Notes: generated by a model from the letters alone, not told the origin. 61,160 bases of DNA from an uncultured Erysipelotrichaceae bacterium (GCA_944325685.1 CALVBC010000015.1:1-61160), one strand, 5' to 3'; counted from the first letter of the stretch, positions 1 through 9,797 are shown. Translations and numbers: made by a program.

Positions 1-35
1 ACGAACTGTTAAGCAGGAGAAAATAACCCATCCGC

Positions 36-76
36 AAAAGTGTCAGGAGCTAAAATCTGCTTCTGGCACTTTTTTT
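36..76 (+). terminator. Rho-independent terminator
   Basis: A 15-bp stem (two G-U pairs) with an 8-nt loop, followed by a run of seven T on the plus strand. It probably ends a plus-strand gene lying before this window. The stem also overlaps the end of a short minus-strand ORF. Confidence 0.7.
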
Positions 77-153
77 GTGGCTTTTTCGTGAATTTGATTA
101 AAAAGTCCTTGACAACTCGTTTCGGGAGATACGATAATAAGCTTTTTAAACAT
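43..153 (-). CDS. Possible 36-residue peptide (doubtful)
   Basis: A 36-codon ORF starting MFKKLIIVSPE. Upstream it has a GGAAG/GGTG ribosome-site-like stretch, and further upstream a TTGACA at 210-215 with a weak TATATT/TATTTA -10. The end of the ORF lies inside the terminator stem at 36-76, which argues against a conserved protein. It could equally be a truncated gene or chance. No family recognised. Confidence 0.25.
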   Translation of the reverse strand: MFKKLIIVSPETSCQGLFNQIHEKATKKVPEADFSS

Positions 154-221
154 GATCACCACTTCCTTTTTATGAAAATACTGTCTTAAATATATCATAA
201 ACGCCCCCCTGTCAAGAACTA

Positions 222-244
222 AAACAGGCTACCTAAGCCTGTTT
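222..244. terminator. Hairpin between opposing transcripts
   Basis: A perfect 9-bp inverted repeat AAACAGGCT / AGCCTGTTT with a 5-nt loop. Neither strand has a strong T run beyond the stem, so a terminator role is only plausible. It may back up the phosphate-operon terminator at 286-304. Confidence 0.4.
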
Positions 245-285
245 CCTTCTATATAAACGAGATATCAAAACCTAAGTGAATAAAA

Positions 286-304
286 GAACACCCGAAGGTG
301 TCCT
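286..304 (-). terminator. Terminator of the phosphate operon
   Basis: On the minus strand, GGACACC-TTCG-GGTGTTC forms a stem with a stable TTCG loop, followed by TTTTATTC. It sits just after the stop codon of the phoR-like kinase and probably ends the seven-gene pst-pho transcript. Confidence 0.75.
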
Positions 305-310
305 TTGTGT

Positions 311-1969
311 TTAATCTTTCTTAGGTAAGATGATCTTGAAGGTCGTGCCTTTCTTTAGATCGCTATCGACTGTTATCTCGCCATCATGGTATAGCACAGC
401 GTGCTTGACGATCGATAGGCCAAGACCGGTACCACCTAATTCCTTGGACCTCGATTTATCGACGCGGTAGAACCTTTCAAAGATCCTATCCTTACTATCA
501 GCTGGGATACCTATACCATTGTCTTCGACACTGATATAGGTATTACGTTCGTCTTCCTTAAGGATGACCTTTACATAACCACCTTCATTACCATACTTGA
601 TCGCATTGTCGACAAGGTTATTGATCATCTCTTCTAAGACACTGTAACTGCCAATTATCTTAGCTTCACCATCGACTTCTAAGCTAATCTTCTTTTTATC
701 AGCGCTTGGCTTTTGATGATCAAACACCTCATTTGTGAGCTTATTGAGATCGACTTCTTCATGTTCGTGGACTTTAGCCTTTGCATCAAGGCTCGATAAG
801 TGGATGATATCTTCGACGAGCTTGATCAGACGTTGAGCTTCATCATAGATATTACCCGCTAATTCTTTAGTATCATTGATATCAGCGACACCATTTTTCA
901 TGATCTCGGCAAAGCCAGAGATCGTCGTTAGTGGTGTCTTTAATTCATGGGAGACATTAGCACTGAATTCACGGCGCATCTTCTCTTGGAGTTCCTTTTC
1001 GGTGATATCGAAGATGATGATAGTTGCACCTTCGACTTCCTCTTCATCATTTTTAGCTGGACCCATGATCACATCAAAGATCCGCTTATCCTTTTCGATA
1101 TGGATATTCTGCTTATGACCAGCTAATACCTCTTCTACTGCCTTCATGAAGTCTTGTGAGCGATAGATCTCATAGACACTATCACCCACATCGACATCAT
1201 CGATCTTGAATAAAGCCTTCATCGCATGATTGATCGTGATGATATTGGCTTCCTTATTGATCATGATGATACCTTCATTCATATTACGGACGATCAGCTT
1301 AAATTCATCCTGTCTTTTTTGTAGTTCATTCAGTTGTTTGCTGATCGTATAGTTCTGTCTTTCGATCTTAGAATAAAGTGGATTTAACTCCTTATAAGGG
1401 GCGATGAGATTAGTACCATCAAGGTCGATCTCATTGATCGGTTTGACGATCTTTTTCGCTAGACGATGAGCGATCAAGAAAGTGACCACCATGACGATGA
1501 GGACGATCCAGACGATATGGACTGACATCCTTAAAAGCACGGTCGTCGTGGTATCAGCTGTCGTTGAGATCCTTAAGATATCGCCATTTTCTAAAAGGGT
1601 GGCGACATAGATGCTCTGTTTACCGATGCTTTCGGAATATCTTGTCGCATAACCCCATCCGCTATCAAGGGCTTCGATAACTTCTTCCCTGTCACTGTGA
1701 TCTTCTAGGTCTTCTTCATCAGTGACATTATCATAGATGACATCACCGCTTTGATCGATGATCGTGACCCTTTGAGCGACATTCACATCATCAAAGTAAG
1801 CGATGCCTTCATGGTCGACACCGACCTTGACTAAGGCGACTTCTTCTTTGAGGTTATCCATGGTGCTATTTTCAAATTCATGATATAAGACATTGAAGAA
1901 TAGCCCGATCGTCACGATGATCGCAACTAAGGTGCTGATCATACAGTATTTAAAAATCTTACTTGTCAT
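311..1969 (-). CDS. phoR: Phosphate-regulon sensor histidine kinase
   Basis: A membrane sensor kinase of the PhoR/WalK type, 552 residues. It has a membrane helix near 8-30, an extracytoplasmic region to about 145 rich in acidic residues, a second helix near 150-168, a PAS-like region around 220-325, a HisKA H-box with His341 (ANVSHELKTPL), and an HATPase domain (N box near 450, DNGIGIP near 483, GGTGLGLS near 512). It overlaps the response regulator gene by 11 bases and is last in the pst-phoU-phoB-phoR operon, so control of that regulon is the natural role. The phosphate-specific assignment rests on context; the domains alone would also fit WalK. Confidence 0.9.
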   Translation of the reverse strand: MTSKIFKYCMISTLVAIIVTIGLFFNVLYHEFENSTMDNLKEEVALVKVGVDHEGIAYFDDVNVAQRVTIIDQSGDVIYDNVTDEEDLEDHSDREEVIEALDSGWGYATRYSESIGKQSIYVATLLENGDILRISTTADTTTTVLLRMSVHIVWIVLIVMVVTFLIAHRLAKKIVKPINEIDLDGTNLIAPYKELNPLYSKIERQNYTISKQLNELQKRQDEFKLIVRNMNEGIIMINKEANIITINHAMKALFKIDDVDVGDSVYEIYRSQDFMKAVEEVLAGHKQNIHIEKDKRIFDVIMGPAKNDEEEVEGATIIIFDITEKELQEKMRREFSANVSHELKTPLTTISGFAEIMKNGVADINDTKELAGNIYDEAQRLIKLVEDIIHLSSLDAKAKVHEHEEVDLNKLTNEVFDHQKPSADKKKISLEVDGEAKIIGSYSVLEEMINNLVDNAIKYGNEGGYVKVILKEDERNTYISVEDNGIGIPADSKDRIFERFYRVDKSRSKELGGTGLGLSIVKHAVLYHDGEITVDSDLKKGTTFKIILPKKD

Positions 1970-2639
1970 TGTCTTCTCCGATCTTATAGCCTACACCTCT
2001 GACGGTCTTTACATAATCGCCAGAGCCATTTAACTTCGTCCTTAATGTCCGGATATGGACATCGACGGTACGACTTGAATCTTCAAATTCATAGCCCCAT
2101 ACTTGATTGATGATCTCATCCCTAGTAAAACATACACCTGGTCGTGTTAGTAGTAACGCCAAAATATCAAATTCCTTCTTGGTGAGAGCTACTTCACTAT
2201 CGGCTACCGTGACCTTGCGTTGGGCTTTATTGAGCCTTAGATCACGATATTTGAGCTCTTGATCTTGCTTATCGCGATTAGTTCGCCTTGATACAGCGTT
2301 GATCCTGGCGATAAGTTCCATGACACCAAAAGGCTTGGCGATATAATCATCAGCTCCTTCATCAAGACCTAAGACCTTGTCGTATTCAGTCCCCTTCGCC
2401 GTCAGCATGATCACCGGGATATCCCGATATAAGACATCAGCCTTGAGCTTTTTTAAGATACTGATACCATCCTCTTCCGGCAACATGATATCTAATAATA
2501 TCAAGTCAGGTCTTTGTTTTTTGAGGGCGCTATAAAAAGCTGATGGTGTATCAAAACCTTCGTTTTCCATCCCTTCTTTCGATAGCGTATACATCACTAA
2601 TTTTCTGATGCCTGTATCATCTTCAAGTATGTAGATCAT
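1959..2639 (-). CDS. phoB: Phosphate-regulon response regulator
   Basis: An OmpR/PhoB-family regulator of 226 residues. The receiver domain carries acidic Asp7/Asp8, the phospho-acceptor Asp50 (LILLDIMLP) and a conserved Lys near 82. A C-terminal winged helix follows (about 130-220, ending RTVDVHIRTLR and VRGVGYK). It is cotranscribed with pstSCAB, phoU and the kinase, and is expected to bind the TTTAAC repeats at 7164-7204 upstream of pstS. This matches PhoP of Bacillus or PhoB of proteobacteria; the symbol follows the operon type. Confidence 0.9.
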   Translation of the reverse strand: MIYILEDDTGIRKLVMYTLSKEGMENEGFDTPSAFYSALKKQRPDLILLDIMLPEEDGISILKKLKADVLYRDIPVIMLTAKGTEYDKVLGLDEGADDYIAKPFGVMELIARINAVSRRTNRDKQDQELKYRDLRLNKAQRKVTVADSEVALTKKEFDILALLLTRPGVCFTRDEIINQVWGYEFEDSSRTVDVHIRTLRTKLNGSGDYVKTVRGVGYKIGEDNDK

Positions 2640-2640
2640 A

Positions 2641-3279
2641 TCAACCTTCGACTGCGAATATGACTGATTCAGCGATATTGGTGCTATGATCGCCGATACG
2701 CTCTAAGTACTTAGCGATCATAAGGATGTCGACGATCGATTCCCCTTCACCTTCATTCTTGACGATGAAGCTTACGACTTCATCTTTGACATCAGAGAAG
2801 ATCTTGTTTACTTCTTGGTCACGATCTAAGACCGCTTGGGCAAGACTGACATCCTTTTTGACAAAGGAGTCAACACTGTCTTTGACCATCGTCGTGACGA
2901 CTTCGCACATGTCTTTGAGCCTTGTGTCACGGATCAGGGTCGCATTAGTGAAATCCTTGAAGAGATCGATGATATCAAATGTCTGATCACCGATACGCTC
3001 TAAGTCAGAGACCATCTTCAAGACCGCACTGATAAGCCTTAAGTCAGAAGCGACTGGCTGTTGTGAGAAGATGAGTTTAAGACAAGCTGATTCGATCTCC
3101 TTTTCCTTAGTGTCGGTCTTTTTCTCTAAGTCAGAGCACTTATTATATAACTCTTGAACAAAGACACCGATCTCGATCTGATTTTTGACACAGTTGATCG
3201 CCTCTTCACACATCGACCCCATATTGATGAGATCGGTGTTTAGTTTATTTAATTCATTGATAAATTTCTCGCGCATCAT
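2641..3279 (-). CDS. phoU: Phosphate uptake regulator PhoU
   Basis: 212 residues, all-helical, with the two repeated PhoU motifs: [20 protein letters not shown] in the first half and [20 protein letters not shown] in the second. PhoU couples the PstSCAB transporter to the PhoR kinase and limits phosphate uptake when phosphate is plentiful. The start overlaps the pstB stop by four bases (first or second of two Met codons), as expected for translational coupling. Length is typical of the family. Confidence 0.93.
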   Translation of the reverse strand: MMREKFINELNKLNTDLINMGSMCEEAINCVKNQIEIGVFVQELYNKCSDLEKKTDTKEKEIESACLKLIFSQQPVASDLRLISAVLKMVSDLERIGDQTFDIIDLFKDFTNATLIRDTRLKDMCEVVTTMVKDSVDSFVKKDVSLAQAVLDRDQEVNKIFSDVKDEVVSFIVKNEGEGESIVDILMIAKYLERIGDHSTNIAESVIFAVEG

Positions 3280-4031
3280 CCAAACCTTCCTGTAATATAG
3301 TTTTCTGTTCTCTCATCACTCGGCTTTGAGAAGATGACATCAGTCTTGTCGATCTCGACCATCTCACCGAGTAAGAAGAATGCCGTATAATCCGATATAC
3401 GGGCTGCTTGTTGCATGTTGTGGGTAACGATGACTATAGTATAATCTTTTTTTAGTTCTAATACCAAATCTTCGATCTTGCTGGTGGAGATCGGATCTAG
3501 AGCACTAGTTGGCTCATCCATGAGGATGACCTCAGGATTCATCGCGATACAACGAGCGATACAAAGACGCTGTTGTTGGCCACCAGATAAGCCCATCGCA
3601 CTGTCTTTTAGACGGTCCTTTACTTCATCATATAGGGCGACATCTTGCAAAGACTTGATGACGATCTCTTCGAGCTTTTTCTTATCCTTTAAGCCTTGGC
3701 ATTTAGGGCCATAGGCGATATTGTCAAAGATGCTCATCGGGAATGGGTTTGGCTTTTGGAAGACCATCCCGACTTTTGTCCTTAGATCGACGACGTCTTG
3801 TTTGTCACTATTGATATCTTGACCATCTTTTGTGATCTGACCGATGACCTTACATCCTTCAACGAGGTCATTCATCCGGTCAAGACATCTTAAGAAAGTC
3901 GATTTACCACAGCCTGATGGACCGATCAAAGCTGTTACCTTATTTTTATATATATCGAGGTTGATATCTTTGAGAGCTTGTTTCTCACCATAGAAGAGAT
4001 CTAAGTTCCTTACTTCAAAACATTTTTCCAT
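3276..4031 (-). CDS. pstB: Phosphate ABC transporter ATP-binding protein
   Basis: The ATPase of the high-affinity phosphate importer. Walker A (GPSGCGKST), Q-loop ([11 protein letters not shown]), signature LSGGQQQR and Walker B (VILMDEP) are all intact, and the length of about 251 residues is normal. A longer reading frame extends to 4061, but an AAGGAG site six bases before the Met at 4031 fixes that start (MEKCFEV). Lies between pstA and phoU in the operon. Confidence 0.95.
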   Translation of the reverse strand: MEKCFEVRNLDLFYGEKQALKDINLDIYKNKVTALIGPSGCGKSTFLRCLDRMNDLVEGCKVIGQITKDGQDINSDKQDVVDLRTKVGMVFQKPNPFPMSIFDNIAYGPKCQGLKDKKKLEEIVIKSLQDVALYDEVKDRLKDSAMGLSGGQQQRLCIARCIAMNPEVILMDEPTSALDPISTSKIEDLVLELKKDYTIVIVTHNMQQAARISDYTAFFLLGEMVEIDKTDVIFSKPSDERTENYITGRFG

Positions 4032-4041
4032 TTCTGACTCC

Positions 4042-5250
4042 TTACATAAATGACCGGGCAAAGCGTTTACCGATCAGTTTGACGACAAAGTTGATCACAA
4101 AGACGATGACTAAGATGATCAAGGATATCGCACTAGCTAATTCGTAGTTTGGTTGTTCACCAGACATGATCGACCAGATCATGAGGGCAAGTGATGTGCC
4201 TTGGGATAGTAAAGTCGGATTATCACTGATGACTGTACTTGTCGTATAGACTAAAGCCGCTGATTCACCAATTACACGACCTATACCTAATAATACACCA
4301 GTCAAGATACCATTGACGGCACATGGCAAGACGACCTTGAAGATCGTTTGTGACTTAGTAGCCCCTAGTGACAAACTACCATCGCGCAAGCTCTGTGGTA
4401 CGACGATGAGGGCTTCTTCCGTTGAAGAGATGATCGTCGGTAGTAAGATGATCGCTAGAGTAAGACCACCTAATAGGACACTGGTACTATTAGCACCGAC
4501 CATCTGAGTGACCGGGAATAAGACCGTGACACCCATCAGACCATAGACGATACTTGGGACACCAGTCAGCGTATCGATACCCTGACGGATGAGTGAATTG
4601 ATCTTGGTCTTAGCGGCATATTCGTGTAAGTAGATAGCCGCCCCGATACCGATCGGTAAGGATATGAGTAACGATATAAGGATGAGATATAAGGTGACCA
4701 CGATCGATCCACGGATACCACCACCTAGGGTCTCATAGTTGATCGAAACGATACCAGTGGCATTCTCTTCTAAGATATTGACGAGGTTTTCAGCATTTTC
4801 CATGCCACCTCTTGATAAGAAGACACTTTCACCATTTGCGTCTAAGTAGTAGATATTCGATACGATACTGCCTTCACTTAGTGTTACTGCTGCATTATCA
4901 TCACCGGCGACTGTCGAATATAGACTTGCGAATGGTGAATTAGGATCGACATATACCACCGCGATCTCATCATCGCCATGGGCAGTGCTGACATCATTAA
5001 AGGCGATGCCCCATGTATCAGAATAATATCCTTCCCCGCTATATGAGCCAGGTGCGGTATATGTATAAGTCTCACTTACTGCCGCATTACCCGTCTCAGC
5101 ATAGTAATCCGATGATAATAGATGCCAATTGATACTACTAGCACCAGTCACGACAAGATATAGTAAGATCGAACCTAAGATGAGGACACCGATCGCACTT
5201 GATAGATAAGTCAAAAAATTAAGTGCGCCGTCTTTTCTTTTTCTCGTCAT
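4042..5250 (-). CDS. pstA: Phosphate ABC transporter permease PstA, with extra domain
   Basis: One of the two membrane subunits of the phosphate importer. The C-terminal half is a standard PstA core with five to six helices and the EAA-type loop ([20 protein letters not shown]). At 402 residues it is over 100 longer than usual. The excess lies between the first helix (about 15-37) and the second (about 180), a 140-residue probably extracytoplasmic segment rich in Tyr, Asp and Ser. It overlaps pstC by four bases. The function of the inserted region is unknown. Confidence 0.92.
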   Translation of the reverse strand: MTRKRKDGALNFLTYLSSAIGVLILGSILLYLVVTGASSINWHLLSSDYYAETGNAAVSETYTYTAPGSYSGEGYYSDTWGIAFNDVSTAHGDDEIAVVYVDPNSPFASLYSTVAGDDNAAVTLSEGSIVSNIYYLDANGESVFLSRGGMENAENLVNILEENATGIVSINYETLGGGIRGSIVVTLYLILISLLISLPIGIGAAIYLHEYAAKTKINSLIRQGIDTLTGVPSIVYGLMGVTVLFPVTQMVGANSTSVLLGGLTLAIILLPTIISSTEEALIVVPQSLRDGSLSLGATKSQTIFKVVLPCAVNGILTGVLLGIGRVIGESAALVYTTSTVISDNPTLLSQGTSLALMIWSIMSGEQPNYELASAISLIILVIVFVINFVVKLIGKRFARSFM

Positions 5251-6170
5251 ACTTGATTACCGATCCTTTTCTTTACTTGATTCAAGATCCAGTTTGAAGC
5301 GAAGATGACAACGATGAGGACAAGACCGACCGAGAACCTGATGTCATAATCAAGGCCACTGGTCTCTTTTAATCCTGTCAACATCGTACTGGTCAAGGTC
5401 CTGGTGATATCAAAGAGGTCAAATGTTGGCCCAAAGAGCTTATTACCAGCGACCATCGATACGGCAGTCGCTTCACCAAATGCTCGACCAAGTCCTAAGA
5501 TCGCCCCAGCGAAGATACCCGATTTTGCGGCAGTGAGGACGACTTTGAAATTGGTCTGGGTCTTAGTTGCCCCTAAGGCTAAAGAAGCTGATTCAAGATC
5601 TTTATCGACGGCTTTGATCGCCGTGATCGACATCGAAGTCAAAGTTGGGAAGATCATGATCGCTAAAAGGATGATGACCGCAAGTAAACTAGAACCACCG
5701 AAAGTAGCGATCCCTAAAGATGCCGCTAAAGAACGGACCATCGCGGTTATGACACCACTGGCGAAGATACCATAGACGACACTAGGTACACTGGCTAATA
5801 ATTCGATGACGCTTTGCATCGCTGCCCCAAGCTTTTTAGGCGCGATCTTAGCGATAAAAAGTGATGTCAGTACTGATATCGGGAAGGATAGTAGTAAGGC
5901 CAAGAATGAGCAGATCAAGGTGTTGATGATGATAAAACCAACGCCATAGGTCGCTGTATCTTGCCGATATACACTACCAGTCAAAAATGACCACAAGTCA
6001 ACTTGACCAAATTCATATCCCGGTAAAAAAGGTGATATACCTTTGATGCATACAAAAGCGACGATGATGATGATAAAACTAGCGGACAAAACCGCCATCC
6101 CCATAAAGAGATAGCGGAATACTTTGTCGATCGTTTTATTCCTTTTGATGCGTTTACTATTCGCAAACAT
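5247..6170 (-). CDS. pstC: Phosphate ABC transporter permease PstC
   Basis: The second membrane subunit of the phosphate importer, 307 residues with six predicted helices, the first at about 20-45. The cytoplasmic coupling loop KDLESASLALGATKTQTNFK contacts PstB. It starts two bases after the pstS stop and overlaps pstA by four bases, so the transporter subunits are translationally linked. Normal length and no oddity. Confidence 0.94.
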   Translation of the reverse strand: MFANSKRIKRNKTIDKVFRYLFMGMAVLSASFIIIIVAFVCIKGISPFLPGYEFGQVDLWSFLTGSVYRQDTATYGVGFIIINTLICSFLALLLSFPISVLTSLFIAKIAPKKLGAAMQSVIELLASVPSVVYGIFASGVITAMVRSLAASLGIATFGGSSLLAVIILLAIMIFPTLTSMSITAIKAVDKDLESASLALGATKTQTNFKVVLTAAKSGIFAGAILGLGRAFGEATAVSMVAGNKLFGPTFDLFDITRTLTSTMLTGLKETSGLDYDIRFSVGLVLIVVIFASNWILNQVKKRIGNQV

Positions 6171-6172
6171 GA

Positions 6173-7120
6173 CTACTCAGCGTCAAAGCTTGTCTTTGTA
6201 CCACTGAAGATATCATATGCAACTTGTTTAGTGATATCTGTCATAGCGTTATTAGCTTCGACGATGACAACGACTGCATCCTTACAGATCTCACCACTTT
6301 CAAGGGCACCAGTAACATCTTCATCATCATTGAAAGCACGTGAAGCGAAACCGATATCGATCGCATTAGCACCGTCTTTTTCACTACCTAAAGTCCTTGG
6401 GACAGCGTCACCTGAACCAGTTTGCGCCATAGCGTAGTCGACATTACCAGCTAGAGGTTGGAATGCTTGTAGGCAAGCAGATACGACTTTCTCAACTGAT
6501 GTAGAACCACCAGTACGGATCGTGATACCTGAGTTATCTTGATTTAATACTGGATAGTTAGCTGCTAGCTCTGACCATGCAACAGCATTTGTCATATCGA
6601 CGATACCACCGTTTTCTTGAACAACTGTTAGACCTTCTTGTGATTGTGTCATATAAGCGATGAATGCTTCGACAAGTTGTTGTTTGTCATCTGATTCATA
6701 ATCACCATCAGCTCTTGTGACATAGTTGAATGGTCTTTGCATTTTATATGAACCGTCTAAGACTGTTTCTGATGTAGGTTCAACACCTTCGAAAGATAAT
6801 GGTTTGACATTGTTTGCTTCAAAGTCAGTTGTAAGTGAAGCATAACCGATACCATTGACGTCTTGACCAACACGTGTAGCCATATCACCATTTGATGAAA
6901 CTTCACTCGCTGCGCTTGTTAGTTCACCTTCACCTAAGCCGATCGCATCTTCAAATGCTTCTCTTGTACCACTTGATGAATCACGTGTATAGACATTGAT
7001 CGTACTTGAAGTTGTTGTACCACCTGTCTCTGTGCCTTCAGTACTTGTTTGTGCACCTTGGCAAGCTACTAAGCTAAGAGCTAAGATAGCGACGATAAAT
7101 AAACTTAAGATCTTCTTCAT
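6173..7120 (-). CDS. pstS: Phosphate-binding lipoprotein PstS
   Basis: A 315-residue lipoprotein whose signal peptide ends in the lipobox LVAC, followed by a low-complexity Ser/Thr/Gly linker. The mature part is a PBP-like phosphate-binding domain with the TRDSSSGTREAF segment and a second repeat IRTGGSTSVEKV, both typical of PstS phosphate loops. It captures phosphate outside the membrane and hands it to PstCA. It has an ordinary GAGGAG ribosome site and is the first gene of the operon, directly behind candidate PhoB/PhoP boxes. Confidence 0.95.
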   Translation of the reverse strand: MKKILSLFIVAILALSLVACQGAQTSTEGTETGGTTTSSTINVYTRDSSSGTREAFEDAIGLGEGELTSAASEVSSNGDMATRVGQDVNGIGYASLTTDFEANNVKPLSFEGVEPTSETVLDGSYKMQRPFNYVTRADGDYESDDKQQLVEAFIAYMTQSQEGLTVVQENGGIVDMTNAVAWSELAANYPVLNQDNSGITIRTGGSTSVEKVVSACLQAFQPLAGNVDYAMAQTGSGDAVPRTLGSEKDGANAIDIGFASRAFNDDEDVTGALESGEICKDAVVVIVEANNAMTDITKQVAYDIFSGTKTSFDAE

Positions 7121-7148
7121 TTAAAACTCTCCTCTTTTTACGATAGAG

Positions 7149-7204
7149 ATTTTAATAGGTGATTGTTAAATAGATGGTGTCCTAAATGTTAAATTATCGT
7201 TAAA
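7149..7204 (-). promoter_or_regulatory. Pho-box repeats and -10 of the pst operon
   Basis: On the minus strand TTTAACG (7204-7198) and TTTAACA (7193-7187) repeat with an 11-base period; a third TTTAACA lies 23 bases further (7170-7164), about two turns away. A TATTAAAAT -10 region follows at 7157-7149. Bacillus PhoP boxes are TT(A/C/T)A(C/T)A repeats with 11-base spacing, so these fit an activator site for autoregulation by the response regulator at 1959-2639. No good -35 is present, as expected of an activated promoter. The first boxes overlap the yolD-like stop codon. Confidence 0.7.
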
Positions 7205-7602
7205 TCGACCATGTAACTGTCGATATCGTAGATATCTTCGATATATATGACCTCATCATTAGCTAATATGAGCCTTTTAATCAGGTCATCGATCTTTTTG
7301 ACCTTAGATGTCACTGTTATATATTGACCACCGCTTTTGACCATGTCTTTTTTAAAGTAGGTGATCACATACTCAATACCTTTATTCATATCTATATACT
7401 GTAACTTACGATCTAAGATATCATAAGCCTCTTCATCGAGCTCGACCTTCATCTCGACATAGCGGCTTTTCTCTTTGACCTTTTCATCATAGCCGACCAA
7501 AGCCGCAAAAGGTGAGAATTGACCTGCTCGATCGTGCATGCTCATCCACTTGTGTCGTTTACTTTTGATATAAGGTCTATCGATGATGTCATCATATCTC
7601 AT
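7189..7602 (-). CDS. YolD-like protein
   Basis: 137 residues of the YolD-like family, recognisable by the N-terminal RYDDIIDRPYIKSKRHKWMS segment followed by DRAGQFSPFAALVGY. YolD-like proteins are usually encoded next to Y-family polymerases of the UvrX/YqjW type and are thought to act with them, with no established biochemical role. Here the gene follows the polymerase and overlaps it by four bases. Its 3 prime end carries part of the candidate Pho boxes for pstS. Confidence 0.85.
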   Translation of the reverse strand: MRYDDIIDRPYIKSKRHKWMSMHDRAGQFSPFAALVGYDEKVKEKSRYVEMKVELDEEAYDILDRKLQYIDMNKGIEYVITYFKKDMVKSGGQYITVTSKVKKIDDLIKRLILANDEVIYIEDIYDIDSYMVDLTII

Positions 7603-9083
7603 GCCTTATGACCTCCGACCTGGCTATTGCGATCGATACCTGTCGCTTCATCTAAAAAGTCTGTCCCTTTTAAGATCGCATTTTTGCCATACTTCTTTTT
7701 GATATCGATGATGGCCCTTTGGGCTTTCTTGTCCTTTTCGATCATCTTCTCTAACATTTGATCCTTTTGATCATCATAATCACTAAAAAGATCGATCTCC
7801 TTATATGTATCGACTTTGATATCTTCATCGATCACATCCAAAGCGACGATATTGATCCTACGGATATAGAGCTTTGGATCAGTGATCCTTGTATATAATT
7901 CGATCGCCTTATCCTTTAAGATATTAAATGATGATGTATACCTATCTAAAGATATCGTGCCATGGGCGTGTTTGGGGATCTTACGACCATAGTGATCATA
8001 TGTTATCTCACCTTTATAGCCATCAAAGAGATTACTGATATCATAGCCGATCGTAAGCACTAATTTAGCGGTCTTAAGATGCTTATAGACAAGATCCAAC
8101 GATAAGCTATCGACCATTTCAATTAATACAGTTTTAGCTTTTATAAAAGTATATGGTTCATGTAGTACCTGTCCTTGGCCAATACTGTTATTAGCGGGTT
8201 TATAAGCCTTGATATCACTCATCATACAAGGTTCATGACCAAAGGCATGATCGATAAGTAATTCAGCACTGATACCAAATTCCTTATATAGGCGATCTTC
8301 ATTATCAGGCTCTAAAGAGTACTTAGCGATATCACCCATCGAATACAAGCCTAAAGCCTCTAGTCTTTTGACATACCCATTACCGACGCGCCAAAAGTCC
8401 TTTAGTGGCTTATGATCCCATAATAGATGACGATAGGAATACTCATCTAAACTAGCGATCCTGACTCCATTTTCATCAGCTTCGATGTGTTTAGCCACGA
8501 TATCCATCGCTACCTTAGCCAAGTATAGATTGGTCCCGATACCAGCTGTCGCCGTAACACCAGTCCTATTTAAGACGTCCTTGATCATCGTCATCGCTAA
8601 CTCTTGAGCGGTCATCTTATAGGTATTGAGATAATCAGTCGCATCGATAAAGACCTCATCGATCGAGTAGACATGGATATCACTAGGGGCGATATATTTG
8701 AGATATACTTCATAGATCGTACTGCTGATCTGCATATAGCGTGCCATCTGCGGTGGGGCGATGATATAGTCGACCTTTAGATCTAATGACTTATCTAATT
8801 CGCTCTTTATATATGATGATCCTTTAAATTCCCTTCTTTTATTATCATATCTTCTTTTCTCATTGACCTTATCGATCTTGTCGATCACTTCATAAAGGCG
8901 TGGCCTACCACCAACGCCATAGCTCTTTAAAGATGGTGATACCGCAAGACAGATCGTCTTTTCTGTCCGTGACAGATCGGCGACCACTAAATTGGTATCT
9001 AAAGGATCTAGACCACGATCGACACATTCAACTGATGCATAAAAGGATTTAAGGTCGATGGCGATAAAACTGCGCTCTTTCAT
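7599..9083 (-). CDS. Y-family DNA polymerase (UvrX/UmuC type)
   Basis: A translesion polymerase of the ImpB/MucB/SamB family, about 494 residues. The catalytic palm shows FIAIDLKSFYASVE near the N-terminus and YSIDEVFIDATDY (second metal site), followed by TATAGIGTNLYLAKVAMD. A little-finger-like region lies near 300-420. The length and the YolD partner place it with Bacillus YqjW/UvrX rather than DinB. The frame is open to a TTG at 9101, but the ATG at 9083, preceded by AAGG, gives the expected N-terminus. No LexA-type operator was seen upstream. Confidence 0.9.
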   Translation of the reverse strand: MKERSFIAIDLKSFYASVECVDRGLDPLDTNLVVADLSRTEKTICLAVSPSLKSYGVGGRPRLYEVIDKIDKVNEKRRYDNKRREFKGSSYIKSELDKSLDLKVDYIIAPPQMARYMQISSTIYEVYLKYIAPSDIHVYSIDEVFIDATDYLNTYKMTAQELAMTMIKDVLNRTGVTATAGIGTNLYLAKVAMDIVAKHIEADENGVRIASLDEYSYRHLLWDHKPLKDFWRVGNGYVKRLEALGLYSMGDIAKYSLEPDNEDRLYKEFGISAELLIDHAFGHEPCMMSDIKAYKPANNSIGQGQVLHEPYTFIKAKTVLIEMVDSLSLDLVYKHLKTAKLVLTIGYDISNLFDGYKGEITYDHYGRKIPKHAHGTISLDRYTSSFNILKDKAIELYTRITDPKLYIRRINIVALDVIDEDIKVDTYKEIDLFSDYDDQKDQMLEKMIEKDKKAQRAIIDIKKKYGKNAILKGTDFLDEATGIDRNSQVGGHKA

Positions 9084-9101
9084 CCTTAAATGATAACACA
9101 A

Positions 9102-9797
9102 CTAATGATCTTCTAAAGCGATGAGTGCTGCCTTTTGCGCATGGATCAAGGTCGTATCAAATAACGGGATATCTGTATCACCTTGTTTGATGAGAAGACC
9201 GATCTCGGTACAACCTAAGATGATGCCTTCAGCTCCTTTTTGCACTAACTTATCGATGATCTTTAAATACTTCTCTTTAGAAATATCTTTGATGATACCT
9301 AAACACAATTCATTATATATGACATCATTGACGACTTCGATATCCTCTTGATCTGGTACTAATACATCGATCCCCTTAGCTATTAGGACATCCTTATAGA
9401 AATCTTGCGTCATGGTATATTTAGTTCCTAATAGACCGACTCTATGGATATCAGCCTTTTTAAGCTCTAAAGCGGTCATATCGGCGATATGTAAGATCGG
9501 GATATCGATCGCTTTAGCAATATCAGGTGCTACTTTATGCATGGTATTAGTACAGATCACGATAAGATCAGCCCCAGCTCTTTCTAAAGCCTTAGCGGCA
9601 TCAGCTAACACTTCACCGCTTTTAGCCCACTCGCCACTAGCTTGATATCTTTCGATCTCATCGAAATCAACGCTATATAAGATACATTTAGCTGAATGTA
9701 AGCCACCGAGTTCCCTTTTAACTGTTTCATTGATGACTTGATAGTAAGTTATCGTACTTTCAAAGCTCATACCACCGATAAGTCCTAATTCTTTCAT
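9102..9797 (-). CDS. Aspartate/glutamate racemase family protein
   Basis: 231 residues of the Asp/Glu/hydantoin racemase family, aspartate-racemase branch. Both catalytic cysteines are present: CTNTMHK in the first half and GCTEIGLL in the second. The N-terminal GLIGGMSFESTITYY motif is typical of aspartate racemase. Cofactor-independent interconversion of L- and D-Asp (or Glu) is the likely reaction, feeding D-amino acids to the cell wall; the substrate is not certain. A GAGGAAAAG ribosome site is present and the polymerase gene follows. Confidence 0.88.
   Translation of the reverse strand: MKELGLIGGMSFESTITYYQVINETVKRELGGLHSAKCILYSVDFDEIERYQASGEWAKSGEVLADAAKALERAGADLIVICTNTMHKVAPDIAKAIDIPILHIADMTALELKKADIHRVGLLGTKYTMTQDFYKDVLIAKGIDVLVPDQEDIEVVNDVIYNELCLGIIKDISKEKYLKIIDKLVQKGAEGIILGCTEIGLLIKQGDTDIPLFDTTLIHAQKAALIALEDH

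Noticed and set aside
109-138. TTGACA-18-GATAAT promoter-like sequence on the plus strand
   Set aside because: No plus-strand gene follows; everything downstream to 20 kb is minus-strand. Probably chance, or part of the opposing short ORF.
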